A stretch of DNA of 23,229 nt from Gemmatimonadota bacterium (GTDB lineage: Bacteria > Gemmatimonadota > Gemmatimonadetes > Gemmatimonadales > GWC2-71-9). Both the position numbers and the translations under genes were made by a program. Below, one piece after another: positions 14,334-22,663 of the stretch. The notes under the pieces are model-generated. The model saw nothing but the letters and a program-made list of their open reading frames with translations. It made no database searches and was not told the origin of the DNA. How positions within the stretch are numbered: the first letter of the stretch is position 1; the number at the start of each line of letters is the position of its first letter. The stretch is from assembly GCA_016180765.1 (NCBI GenBank), contig JACPAP010000144.1:1-23229 (forward strand), written 5' to 3'.

Positions 14334-15386
14334 ATGGCGGCGCCGGCGGCACGGAAGGCACCGGTTCCCGCGGGGCTTTCAGCGGATGCCCTCCTCGAGA
14401 TCTACTACTACCTCCGCCTCACCCGGTCGCTGGAGGAGCGGCTGGTCAACCTCTATCGCCAGAGCAAAGTGATCGGCGGGCTCTACTGTTCGCTGGGGCA
14501 GGAAGGGCAGAGCGTGGCGTCCGCGTATGCCCTCCAGCCCGGCGACATCCTGTCACCCCTGATTCGCAACGTGGGCTCCATGTTGGTCATGGGTGCGACG
14601 CCGGTGGACTTGCTCCGCCAGTACATGGCGAGAGGCACCGGGCCCAGCCGGGGCCGGGACACCAACGTCCACTTCGCGGACCTGGAGAAGGGGTACCTGG
14701 GGAACATCTCCCACCTGGGCGACATGGTCCCCGTCACGGCCGGCATGGCGCTCAGCTTCAAGCTCCGCGGCCAGCGGCGGGTGGGGCTGGTGCACGTCGG
14801 GGACGGCGCTTCGAGCACCGGCGCCTTTCACGAGGGAATGAACTTCGCGGCCGTCCACAGGGTCCCGCTGGTGGTGATCATCGAGCACAACGGCTACGCC
14901 TACTCCACGCCCACCTCCCGCCAGACCGCCGTGGAGCGCCTGGCGGAAAAAGCCAAGGCGTACGGTGTGCCGGCTGAGACCGTGGATGGCAACGACGTGT
15001 TCCCGGTGTACGAATCGACCCAGCGGGCCGTGGAGCGCGCTCGGCGGGGCGAAGGTGTGACCCTCATCGAGGTCGTCACCTACCGCCGCAAGGGGCACGC
15101 CGAGCACGACGACCAGCGCTACCAGCCCAAAGAAGAGCGGGAGCATTGGGCCAGGCTGGACCCCATTGACCGCTACCAGCGCCGGCTGGTGGCCGAAGGA
15201 TGGACGGAGGAGGCCGGGCTCCAAGCGGTGGACCATCGCGTGACCGCCGAGCTCGACGCCGCGGTGGCCACGGCCGAGAGCGAGCCCCTGCCCCATGGTG
15301 ACAGCGCGCTCGCCGCCGTGTTGGCCGACCCCCCAGAGGCGGAAAGCCCTGCGGCAGGGTCTGTGGGAGGAGATGGAGCGGGATGA
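14334..15386 (+). CDS. 2-oxoacid dehydrogenase E1 component, alpha subunit
   Basis: Thiamine-diphosphate-dependent alpha subunit that decarboxylates a 2-oxoacid (pyruvate, branched-chain oxoacid or acetoin) in the dehydrogenase complex. Typical blocks: EIYYYLRLTRSLEERLVNLY, GGLYCSLGQEG, GRDTNVHFAD, and the ThDP/Mg motif starting GDGASSTGAFHEGMNFAA (about residue 156) and ending EHNGYAYSTPTS. The frame runs to a stop at 15386, 92 bases into the beta gene. The last ~20 residues (ADPPEAESPAAG onward) are unlike the family, and the natural stop was probably lost with a small deletion at the E1alpha/E1beta junction. Substrate cannot be fixed from sequence. Confidence 0.88.
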   Translation: MAAPAARKAPVPAGLSADALLEIYYYLRLTRSLEERLVNLYRQSKVIGGLYCSLGQEGQSVASAYALQPGDILSPLIRNVGSMLVMGATPVDLLRQYMARGTGPSRGRDTNVHFADLEKGYLGNISHLGDMVPVTAGMALSFKLRGQRRVGLVHVGDGASSTGAFHEGMNFAAVHRVPLVVIIEHNGYAYSTPTSRQTAVERLAEKAKAYGVPAETVDGNDVFPVYESTQRAVERARRGEGVTLIEVVTYRRKGHAEHDDQRYQPKEEREHWARLDPIDRYQRRLVAEGWTEEAGLQAVDHRVTAELDAAVATAESEPLPHGDSALAAVLADPPEAESPAAGSVGGDGAG

Positions 15387-16302
15387 GCGGGTGTTCATCC
15401 TGGGCGAGGACATCGGCATCTACGGGGGCGCCTTCAAGGTCACCGAGGGTTTCCTGGACCGGTTCGGGTCGTCTCGGGTCATCGACACCCCCATCAGCGA
15501 AGCGGCCATCGTGGGCGCCGCCGCGGGAGCCGCGCACATGGGTCTGCGGCCGGTCGCGGAGATGCAGTTTATCGACTTCATCTCCTGCGCCTACGACATG
15601 CTGACCAACTACGTCGCCACCGCGCGCTACCGGACTGGGTTGGCGACGCCCATGGTGGTTCGAGGTCCCTCCGGCGGCTACGTGCGCGGCGGCCCGTTCC
15701 ACTCGCAGATGCCCGAGGCGGCCTTCTTCCACACGCCGGGTCTCAAGATCGTCTGCCCCGCCACGGCGCGGGACGCCAAGGGGCTGATCAAGGCGGCCAT
15801 CCGGGACGACGATCCGGTGATCTACCTGGAGCACAAGTACCTCTACCGCCGCATCAAAGAGAACCTGCCCGACGGGGATGACCTGCTGACGCCCATCGGC
15901 AAAGCGCGGGTGGCGCGGGAGGGCACCGACCTATCCCTCCTCACCTACTCGGCGACCGTGTGGAAGGCGTTGGAAGCGGCCGAGGAACTGGCGGCCAAGG
16001 ACGGTGCGTCCGTGGAGGTACTGGACCTGCGCACCCTGGTTCCGCTGGACGATGCGGCCATCATGGAGTCGGTGAAGAAGACCAACAAGGTGCTGATCGT
16101 GCACGAGGACACGCGGACCGGCGGTGTGGCCGGGGAGATCGCGGCCCGGATTAACGAGCAGGCTTTTGAATGGCTGGACGGGCCCATTCTTCGCGTGACC
16201 GCCCACGACGTGCCCCTGCCGTACTCGCCTCCGCTCGAGGACTTCGTGTTGCCGCAGACGGCGGACATGGTGACCGCGGCGCGGCGGCTCCTGGCCTACT
16301 AG
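15295..16302 (+). CDS. 2-oxoacid dehydrogenase E1 component, beta subunit (start region damaged)
   Basis: Beta subunit of the E1 heterotetramer, transketolase-like. From about 15346 it reads as an ordinary member: ALRQGLWEEMERDERVFILG, EDIGIYGGAFKVTEGF, VIDTPISEAAIVGAAAGAA, then a C-terminal transketolase domain with LDLRTLVPLDDAAI and VHEDTRTGGVAGEI. The first ~17 residues of the open frame (MVTARSPPCWPTPQRRK) are out-of-frame E1alpha sequence, not a beta N-terminus, and no proper start with a ribosome-binding site is visible. Relatives start about ten residues before ALRQGL, so a short segment carrying the E1alpha stop and the E1beta start seems lost near 15340. Coordinates therefore give the longest open frame, not a trusted start. 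Confidence 0.82.
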   Translation: MVTARSPPCWPTPQRRKALRQGLWEEMERDERVFILGEDIGIYGGAFKVTEGFLDRFGSSRVIDTPISEAAIVGAAAGAAHMGLRPVAEMQFIDFISCAYDMLTNYVATARYRTGLATPMVVRGPSGGYVRGGPFHSQMPEAAFFHTPGLKIVCPATARDAKGLIKAAIRDDDPVIYLEHKYLYRRIKENLPDGDDLLTPIGKARVAREGTDLSLLTYSATVWKALEAAEELAAKDGASVEVLDLRTLVPLDDAAIMESVKKTNKVLIVHEDTRTGGVAGEIAARINEQAFEWLDGPILRVTAHDVPLPYSPPLEDFVLPQTADMVTAARRLLAY

Positions 16303-16306
16303 CATC

Positions 16307-16343
16307 GCACCGACGCGCCCTTCGGGACCCACCGGCGCGGTGC
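16307..16343 (+). terminator. Hairpin after the E1beta gene
   Basis: GCAC + CGCGCC (16307-16310, 16314-16319) pairs with GGCGCG + GTGC (16334-16343), with a three-base bulge and a 14-base loop, starting five bases after the stop. No T-run follows. It may end or protect the E1alpha-E1beta message. Confidence 0.4.
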
Positions 16344-16674
16344 AGCCGTCAGCCCATCTCCAGGCGCCTCGCGGCTCGGCGCATCGCCAGGGTCGCCGCC
16401 GGTATTTGCCGCGACCTTCTGGCGCAGGAACCGCCGCACCGCTGCCACGGACACGGCGTTGGGGAGCGCGCTCGCAGAACCGCGCGGCGGCGGCTATCTT
16501 AAACCACGACCGGCCGTCACGCGTCATCCAGATGAGGTGACACTGCTTGGTGCCCTCCGACCCGTTCCGCATGAGGAAAGAGTGCGCCGTGCCGCCCGAA
16601 ATGTGTAAGCGGAAAAACTCGCGCCGGAGTGAAACACCGCGCGCCCGGGAGGGCGCTGCGGTGAGGAGCGTTGC
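16344..16674 (+). other. Non-coding gap before E2: possible promoter and structured leader
   Basis: With the hairpin before it, this is the longest gap in the window, 372 bases. No convincing gene was found on either strand. TATCTT at 16495-16500 looks like a -10 box, without a -35 box at good spacing. Downstream are two hairpins: 16516-16541 (GTCAC/GTGAC outside TCATC/GATGA) and a strong one at 16641-16656 (GCGCCC, GGGA loop, GGGCGC) seven bases before the GAGGAG ribosome-binding site of E2. A leader of about 170 bases would result. No known riboswitch was recognised. The gap is unusual because E2 normally follows E1beta closely. Confidence 0.4.
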
Positions 16675-18081
<1,407 letters not shown>

Positions 18082-18083
18082 CC

Positions 18084-18359
18084 GTGGCGCGGCGCACCCT
18101 CGAGGTAGACGGTGAGCGCTGGAACGTGTACCCATCCGGCCGGGTCACCGTGTACGACCGGGACGAGTTCGGCCTGGTGTTCGAGAAGGGCGAGGGCCCC
18201 GAGCGGGTGCGCCGGGTCACCCGCTACGCCCCGCTGGGCGCGCGGCGCTGGGACGTGGCCCTGGCCGAGCTGTCCGAGCGCGAGCTGGCCGCGCTGTTCC
18301 GGCAGTCGCAGCCGGCCTGGACCAGCCCCGAGACCCACTACGACCGTCGCGCCCGCTGA
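18084..18359 (+). CDS. Small hypothetical protein (91 aa)
   Basis: Not recognised. The 91-aa product starts with a GTG three bases after the E2 stop and ends three bases before the PHP gene, so it belongs to this operon. It begins RRTLEVDGERWNVYPSGRVT and is rich in Arg and Glu, with several short beta-like segments (VDGERWNVYPSG, RVTVYDRDEFGLVFE) followed by a helical AELSERELAALFRQSQ. It has no membrane helix or cysteine. The beta-rich start followed by a helix suggests a small single-domain protein. Codon use and phase between two real genes make it a genuine gene. Confidence 0.72.
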   Translation: MARRTLEVDGERWNVYPSGRVTVYDRDEFGLVFEKGEGPERVRRVTRYAPLGARRWDVALAELSERELAALFRQSQPAWTSPETHYDRRAR

Positions 18360-18362
18360 GTC

Positions 18363-19079
18363 ATGGGCGGCGTGGACCTGCACCTGCACTCACAGGCCTC
18401 GGACGGGGAGTGCCCGCCGGGGGACATCCCACGACGCGCCCGCGCGGCCGGGCTCGACGTCATCGCGCTCACCGACCACGACACGCTGGCGGGCGTCGCG
18501 GCCGCGTCCCGGGCGGGCGACGAGGTGGGCGTCACGGTGATCGCGGGCTGCGAGTTCAGCGTCGCGGCGGACTGGGGTGAGATGCACCTCCTGGCGTACT
18601 ACCTCCCCACCGGACACGCAGAACTGGACGCCTTTCTGGAGCGGCAGCGGGGGGAGCGGGCGGCCCGGGGCCGGGAGATCGTCCGCCGGCTGCACGGGCT
18701 GGGCCTGGAGGTCACGGACCTGGACGTGCGAGCGGCCGCCGGGACCGGCGCGGTTGGACGGCCGCACGTCGCGAGAGCGATGGTCGCTCTGGCGTTGGTG
18801 CGGGACGTGCAGGACGCGTTCGATCGCTACCTCGCCACCGGGCGTCCCGCCTACGTCCCGAAACGCTTGCCTGCGCTCGCCCCGGTGGTCGAGTTGGTGC
18901 GCTCCGCGGGGGGCGTCACGTCCGCGGCGCATCTGAACCAGCGGGCGGATCCTCAGAGCTTGGAGACGCTCAAACAGGCCGGGGTGGACGCCGTGGACGT
19001 GACGGTTCCCGCGGCGTGGGAGGAGGCGCTCCGCGCGGTACACCAGGCCCGCATGGCGGGCACGGAGGTTGGACGGTGA
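18363..19079 (+). CDS. PHP-domain phosphoesterase, lacking its C-terminal metal site
   Basis: PHP-fold metal-dependent phosphatase/nuclease (relatives act on 3',5'-nucleotides or RNA 5' ends). Metal-binding blocks at the start are intact: DLHLHSQASDGE (about residues 5-16), LTDHDTLAG, and GCEFS. The middle is typical (GREIVRRLHGLGLEV; VELVRSAGGVTSAAHL). After GVDAVDV the protein jumps to VPAAWEEALRAVHQARMAG and ends at 238 aa. Relatives have about 50-55 more residues here, including a GGSDWHG block that supplies the last metal ligands. The loss is in frame, near 19000, about 150-165 bases. As encoded the enzyme should be inactive. Its TGA overlaps the GTG start of the next gene. Confidence 0.8.
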   Translation: MGGVDLHLHSQASDGECPPGDIPRRARAAGLDVIALTDHDTLAGVAAASRAGDEVGVTVIAGCEFSVAADWGEMHLLAYYLPTGHAELDAFLERQRGERAARGREIVRRLHGLGLEVTDLDVRAAAGTGAVGRPHVARAMVALALVRDVQDAFDRYLATGRPAYVPKRLPALAPVVELVRSAGGVTSAAHLNQRADPQSLETLKQAGVDAVDVTVPAAWEEALRAVHQARMAGTEVGR

Positions 19080-19513
19080 CGGAATTGATCGCGGTCGGGG
19101 CGGAGGCGCCCGACTTCGAGCTTCCCGCGTCCGACGGACAGACGTATCGCTTGCGCGAGGTGCTGCAACGGCACCTGGCGCTGCTGGTGTTCTACCCCGG
19201 GGACAATACCCCCGGCTGAAACAAGCAGCTCTCCGCCGTGCGCGATGAGATCGAGCAGTACCGCAAAGCCAGGGTCCAGCCGTTCGGGGTCAACCCGGCC
19301 GGGGTCGAGAGCCACCGCCAGTACGCCGAGAAGTTCCGGTTTCCCTTCCCGCTGCTGGTGGACGAGGGCAGGAGCATCGCCAAGGCCTACGGCGCGGTGA
19401 AGCTGGGCGGGGTGGCCGTCCAGCGCAGCGTGGTCCTGGTGGGGCAGGACGGTCGCGTGCGGTTCGCCCAGCCCGGCGCGCCGGGCCCGGACGAGAGCCT
19501 GGCCGGTCTGTGA
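19076..19513 (+). CDS. Selenocysteine-containing peroxiredoxin of the AhpC/TSA (Bcp-like) family (probable)
   Basis: Thiol/selenol peroxidase that reduces hydroperoxides. The 145-codon frame starts at a GTG overlapping the PHP stop (GTGA) and contains an in-frame TGA at 19217-19219. Before it: GAEAPDFELPASDGQTYRL and LLVFYPGDNTPG; after it: NKQLSAVRDEIEQY, GVNPAGVESHRQYAEKF and FPFPLLVDEGRSIAKAYG, which run continuously as one Bcp-type domain. The TGA (codon 48) is exactly the peroxidatic Cys position (TPGCT in ordinary Bcp). No Cys codon occurs elsewhere, so it would be a 1-Sec enzyme. A SECIS-like hairpin follows at the proper distance. The alternative is a nonsense change of TGC to TGA or a base error. 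Thioredoxin reductase three genes downstream fits a redox role. Confidence 0.75.
19230..19250 (+). promoter_or_regulatory. Candidate bacterial SECIS element
   Basis: Starting 10 bases after the TGA, TCTC+CGC (19230-19236) pairs with GCG (19242-19244) and GAGA (19247-19250), with a two-base AU bulge on the 3' side and the five-base apical loop CGUGC. The loop has a G in its second position followed by U, and begins 17 bases after the TGA; this agrees with what is known of bacterial SECIS hairpins (G early in the loop, loop about 16-37 bases after UGA). Folded by hand; stem stability was not calculated. Confidence 0.5.
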
Positions 19514-20286
19514 GCCGCCCACTCGCCGGCCAAGTGGTGCTGGTGACCGGCGGGGCGCGGCGGGTGGGGCGCGCCATCGTCCAGGCCCTGGCCGCCGATG
19601 GCGCCCGGATGGCCGTGCATCATTTCGAATCTGCGGACGACGCCGAGACGCTGGGGGCCGAACTCCAACGCACGGGGTGTGCCGCCCCGGAGCTGTTCGA
19701 GGCCGATCTCCGAGACCCGCGGCAAGTCCTGGATCTGGCGGCGGCCGTGCTCCGCCGGCTCGGCCGTCTCGACGTCCTGATCAACTCGGCGGCGGTGCTG
19801 CTGCGCCAGCCCTTTGGCACGGTCACGGCCGAGATGTGGGACGAGGTGCTGGACCTGAACCTCCGCGCCTACTTCCTCCTGGCCCAGGCCGTGGCCCCCC
19901 CCTTGCGCGCGGCCCGCGGCAAGATCGTCAACATCTCCGACGTGGCGGCGTTCGAGCCCTGGCCGTCCTATTTGCCGCACTCCGTCAGCAAGGCCGGTGT
20001 GGAAATGCTGACCAGGGGCCTGGCGCGGGTCCTGGCGCCGGAGGTCACGGTGAACGGGATAGCGCCCGGGCCCGTGCTCCTGGGCGACGATATCCCCGAC
20101 GAGGCCCGCCGCCGGCTGCTGGAGACCATTCCGCTGCAACACTTCGGGACGCCCGCGGACGTGGTTCGGGCCATTCGCTTCTTTCTAGAATCCGATTACG
20201 TCACAGGCACGACGCTGGTGGTGGACGGTGGACAGCTGGCGCGCAACCGCACCGAGGCGGTGCGTTCCACCGATTATGTTTCGTAG
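19510..20286 (+). CDS. Short-chain dehydrogenase/reductase with His in place of the catalytic Tyr
   Basis: NAD(P)H-binding SDR-fold protein, 258 aa, starting at a GTG that overlaps the peroxiredoxin stop. The cofactor motif is VTGGARRVGRAI (residues 12-23); Arg17-Arg18 suggests NADPH and resembles pteridine reductases. NSAAV (92-96) stands for NNAG, and NISDVA holds the catalytic Ser. The classical YxxxK becomes HSVSK (His157-Lys161), so the general acid Tyr is missing; this may be a feature of a subfamily rather than a fault. The end GTTLVVDGGQL is the usual SDR C-terminus. The substrate is unknown. It shares 11 bases with the next gene. Confidence 0.85.
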   Translation: MSRPLAGQVVLVTGGARRVGRAIVQALAADGARMAVHHFESADDAETLGAELQRTGCAAPELFEADLRDPRQVLDLAAAVLRRLGRLDVLINSAAVLLRQPFGTVTAEMWDEVLDLNLRAYFLLAQAVAPPLRAARGKIVNISDVAAFEPWPSYLPHSVSKAGVEMLTRGLARVLAPEVTVNGIAPGPVLLGDDIPDEARRRLLETIPLQHFGTPADVVRAIRFFLESDYVTGTTLVVDGGQLARNRTEAVRSTDYVS

Positions 20287-20659
20287 GCCCGCGAAGCGTC
20301 CCGAGCGGCGGGTTCGGTCCGACCCGATCGACCGGGCCGCCTGTGCCGGCCGCGCGGTGGAGTTGTTCAACCACGCGAAGTATTGGGAAGCGCACGAGGC
20401 GCTGGAGCAGATCTGGCGGTCGGTGGCCGATGAAGACGAAGCCAAGGTGCTTCAAGGACTGATTCAGGCCGCCGCAGCCTTGTTCCACCGGGAGCGGGGG
20501 AACTCTCACGGGGTGCGGATTGTTGGAGAGGCGGCGTTGGATAAGCTCGCCGGGCCACAACACCCGGCGGTGGAGTTCGAGACCGAGCGCTTGCGGGCGG
20601 ACCTGGCCGAGGCGTTGCACTCGGGACGTCCGGCGCCCCAACTGAGGCTTCGGCATTGA
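20276..20659 (+). CDS. DUF309-domain protein
   Basis: Cytoplasmic helical protein of unknown function, 127 aa. The DUF309 hallmark is AVELFNHAKYWEAHEALEQI followed by WR, with later QGLIQAAAALFHRERGN, which fits the family pattern of paired helices with conserved His and Glu. The ATG lies inside the end of the SDR gene (11-base overlap). A positively charged N-terminus (MFRRPAKRPERRVRSD) precedes the domain. The function is not known for the family; metal binding by the His/Glu residues is a guess only. Confidence 0.85.
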   Translation: MFRRPAKRPERRVRSDPIDRAACAGRAVELFNHAKYWEAHEALEQIWRSVADEDEAKVLQGLIQAAAALFHRERGNSHGVRIVGEAALDKLAGPQHPAVEFETERLRADLAEALHSGRPAPQLRLRH

Positions 20660-20676
20660 GACGCTAGGAACGACCG

Positions 20677-21639
20677 ATGGCAGAGACGAATAGCCCATAC
20701 GACGTGATCGTCGTGGGCGGCGGGCCCGCCGGCCTGTGCGCCGCGATGTACGCCGGACGCGGCATGCTCAAGACCCTGCTCATCGAGCGGGGGCTGCCGG
20801 GCGGTGAGCTGCTGAACACCGAGGTCATCGAGGACTACATCGGCTTCGAGCACATCCTGGGGCGTGAGCTGGCCGAGAAGATGACCAAGCACGCCCAGAA
20901 GTTCGGCGCCGAGTTGGTGACCGACACGGTGGCCACGGTGGAACGTGAAGCCGACGGCGGCTTCGTGGTGCGCACCGAGCTGGAGAAAACCTACCGTGCG
21001 CCGGCGGTGATCGTGACGGCCGGAGGGACCCCCACCAAGCTGGGTGTACCCGGCGAAAAGGAGTACGCCGGCCGCGGCGTGTCGTACTGCGCGGTGTGCG
21101 ACGGGGCGTTCTTCAAGGGCGAGGTGCTGGCGGTGGTCGGCGGTGGGGACGCGGCGGTCGAAGAGGCCGACTATCTCACCCGGTACGCGGCGAAGGTCTA
21201 CATCGTGCACCGACGCGATCAGTTGCGGGCGTCCGCGATCCTCCAGCAGCGGGCCCGAAGCAACCCCAAGATCGAGTTCGTCTGGAACCAGGTCGTGGAG
21301 GAGATCGAGGGCGAGCCCCGCGGCGTCACCCGGCTGCGGCTCCGTGACACGGTGAGCGGTGCCATCTCGACGCTTCCCGTGGGCGGCGTGTTCGTGTTCA
21401 TCGGCTTCCGGCCCAACACGGGGATCGTCAGGGAGCACTTCGAGCACGATGCCCAGGGCTACATGGTGACCGACAGCAACATGATGTCTTCGATTCCGGG
21501 TCTGTTCGCCGCCGGCGACGTTCGGGTGCAGCTCACCCGCCAGATCACCACCGCCGTGGGGGACGCCACCACGGCCGCGATCGCGGTGGAGAAGTACCTC
21601 GCGGAGCGCCGGGAGCAGGCGGCCGTTGGCGCGTCTTGA
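20677..21639 (+). CDS. trxB: Thioredoxin reductase
   Basis: FAD- and NADPH-dependent disulfide reductase, 320 aa, cytoplasmic. FAD motif VVGGGPAGLCAAMYAGR (12-28), redox-active CAVC (138-141), NADPH motif VVGGGDAAVEEADYLTR (153-169) with HRRDQLRAS (178-186) binding the 2'-phosphate, and the closing FAD block GLFAAGDVRVQLTRQITTAV. Length matches the family. The ATG follows AGGAACGACCG. Being downstream of the probable selenoperoxiredoxin, it may supply the reducing power for it through thioredoxin. No thioredoxin gene is in the window. The MBL gene starts within its last codons. Confidence 0.95.
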   Translation: MAETNSPYDVIVVGGGPAGLCAAMYAGRGMLKTLLIERGLPGGELLNTEVIEDYIGFEHILGRELAEKMTKHAQKFGAELVTDTVATVEREADGGFVVRTELEKTYRAPAVIVTAGGTPTKLGVPGEKEYAGRGVSYCAVCDGAFFKGEVLAVVGGGDAAVEEADYLTRYAAKVYIVHRRDQLRASAILQQRARSNPKIEFVWNQVVEEIEGEPRGVTRLRLRDTVSGAISTLPVGGVFVFIGFRPNTGIVREHFEHDAQGYMVTDSNMMSSIPGLFAAGDVRVQLTRQITTAVGDATTAAIAVEKYLAERREQAAVGAS

Positions 21640-22273
21640 CGTCCTCACCCTGACCAACGGCGCGTTCGCCGAGAACTGCTACATCCTGGTGGACCGCGAC
21701 GCGCGCGACGCGGTCATGGTAGATCCCGGCGAGGAAGCCGACCGGTTTCTCCATCGCCTCGCGACGGAGCGGGTGACGCTCCAGGCCGTGTGGCTCACCC
21801 ATAGCCACGCCGATCACATTCTCGGCACCGCCCGAGTGGTGGAGGCGACCGGCGTGCCGCTCTACCTCCATCCTGAGGATCGGCCGTTGTACGACGCGCT
21901 GCCCCAGCAGAGCGCCTGGCTGGGGCTCGAGCCGTCCGTGCCGCCTCCGCCGGACCGGCGGCTCACGCACGGCATGCAGCTCAGGCTCGGCGGTTTGACG
22001 TTCGAGGTTCGCCACGTCCCGGGGCATTCGCCGGGCCACGTGGCGTTCGTGGGACACGGCGCGGCGGTGGTCGGCGACGCCCTCTTCGCGGGCTCGATCG
22101 GCCGCACCGATCTCCCGGGCGGCGATACCGAGACCTTGCTCGCCAGCATCCGAGACCAGCTGCTCACGCTGCCGGACGAGACCGTGGTGTATCCGGGCCA
22201 TGGACCGGCGACCACCATCGGTCAGGAGCGGCGGACGAATCCATTCCTCACGGGCGCGCTGCGCCTTGGCTAG
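21626..22273 (+). CDS. Metallo-beta-lactamase-fold hydrolase (glyoxalase II-like)
   Basis: Zinc/iron hydrolase of the MBL superfamily, 215 aa. The metal motif THSHADH (about 54-60), then HVPGHSPGHVAFV (third His ligand), VGDALFAGSIGRTD (bridging Asp) and VYPGHGPATTIGQE (last His) are all present, so the enzyme should be active. The pattern is that of YcbL/glyoxalase II-like proteins that hydrolyse thioesters, but the full glyoxalase II C-terminal domain is missing. The start is a TTG overlapping the trxB end by 14 bases; no better start exists in frame. Confidence 0.9.
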   Translation: MARLDVLTLTNGAFAENCYILVDRDARDAVMVDPGEEADRFLHRLATERVTLQAVWLTHSHADHILGTARVVEATGVPLYLHPEDRPLYDALPQQSAWLGLEPSVPPPPDRRLTHGMQLRLGGLTFEVRHVPGHSPGHVAFVGHGAAVVGDALFAGSIGRTDLPGGDTETLLASIRDQLLTLPDETVVYPGHGPATTIGQERRTNPFLTGALRLG

Positions 22274-22432
22274 GAGCGGGGTCCGGGGTCCGCGAAGGAA
22301 GACGGGGTCCGGGGTCCGGGATCCGGGGACCGGGGACATGCGGCCCGACATCGGCGCGGGATCCACGCACCACAGTCCGGCCGTCGACGTCCCGAACCCC
22401 GGACCCCGGACCCCGGACCCCGAAGCCCCGCT
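22274..22432. repeat. GGGGTCC-type direct and inverted repeat cluster
   Basis: Left part (22274-22331) holds repeated GGGGTCC units and related GGATCCGGGG; right part (22391-22432) holds the complementary GGACCCC units in tandem. AGCGGGG (22275-22281) and CCCCGCT (22426-22432) close the ends, giving a large imperfect palindrome. The right part is read as codons of the small zinc-ribbon gene (PNPGPRTPDPE). It begins one base after the MBL stop. Confidence 0.75.
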
Positions 22433-22535
22433 CTGCCAGCGTTGCGGCTTCCCCGTGCGCCCCAAGCCCTGGGGCTGCAAGCATCCTTGCCCTAATTGCG
22501 GGTTCATCTATCCACTGGGCGATTGTTCAGACTAG
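22338..22535 (+). CDS. Small zinc-ribbon protein (65 aa)
   Basis: The C-terminal half, CQRCGFPVRPKPWGCKHPCP followed by NCGFIYPLGDCSD, contains C-x2-C, a single Cys, and C-x2-C arrangements that should bind zinc. The first ~30 residues come from repeat DNA (Pro-rich, PNPGPRTPDPE), so the original start may have been replaced or may lie within it; the ATG at 22338 is the first good one. The frame is continuous and codon choice in the ribbon part is like a real gene. The role is unknown; a nucleic-acid or protein-binding ribbon is plausible. Its TAG stop lies inside the next palindrome. Confidence 0.6.
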   Translation: MRPDIGAGSTHHSPAVDVPNPGPRTPDPEAPLCQRCGFPVRPKPWGCKHPCPNCGFIYPLGDCSD

Positions 22536-22606
22536 TGCCGTTCCAACTTGTAGGTATAGTGCTTTCGGATGCGGCTCACGTGACGAGCAAGTTGGAACGG
22601 TACTAG
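22532..22606. repeat. Palindromic repeat CTAGTGCCGTTCCAACTTG
   Basis: 19-base arms (22532-22550 and 22588-22606) pair with one G-U type difference; CCGTTCCAACTTG pairs exactly over 13 bases. The 37-base middle has no strong pairing. The left arm includes the stop codon of the zinc-ribbon gene, and the right arm includes the -35 box of the next gene's promoter. No transposase is nearby; it looks like a small mobile or REP-like palindrome. Confidence 0.78.
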
Positions 22607-22619
22607 CCCATGCTAGACT
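22592..22619 (+). promoter_or_regulatory. Promoter for the aspartase/fumarase-like gene
   Basis: TTGGAA (22592-22597), a 16-base spacer and TAGACT (22614-22619); transcription would start near 22626, some 38 bases before the ATG at 22664. The -35 box lies within the right arm of the palindromic repeat. Confidence 0.5.
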
Positions 22620-22663
22620 CCTGGCTGGAAACCAACGGACAACTTGAAGGACGGGTGGAACCC

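Noticed and set aside
19016..19075. Earlier GTG start for the peroxiredoxin at 19016
   Set aside because: The added residues are out-of-frame PHP sequence; the GTG at 19076 gives the family-like N-terminus and a GTGA overlap.
22274..22432. CRISPR array
   Set aside because: The GGGGTCC units are short, lack unique spacers of even size, and are arranged as a palindrome; no cas genes are near.
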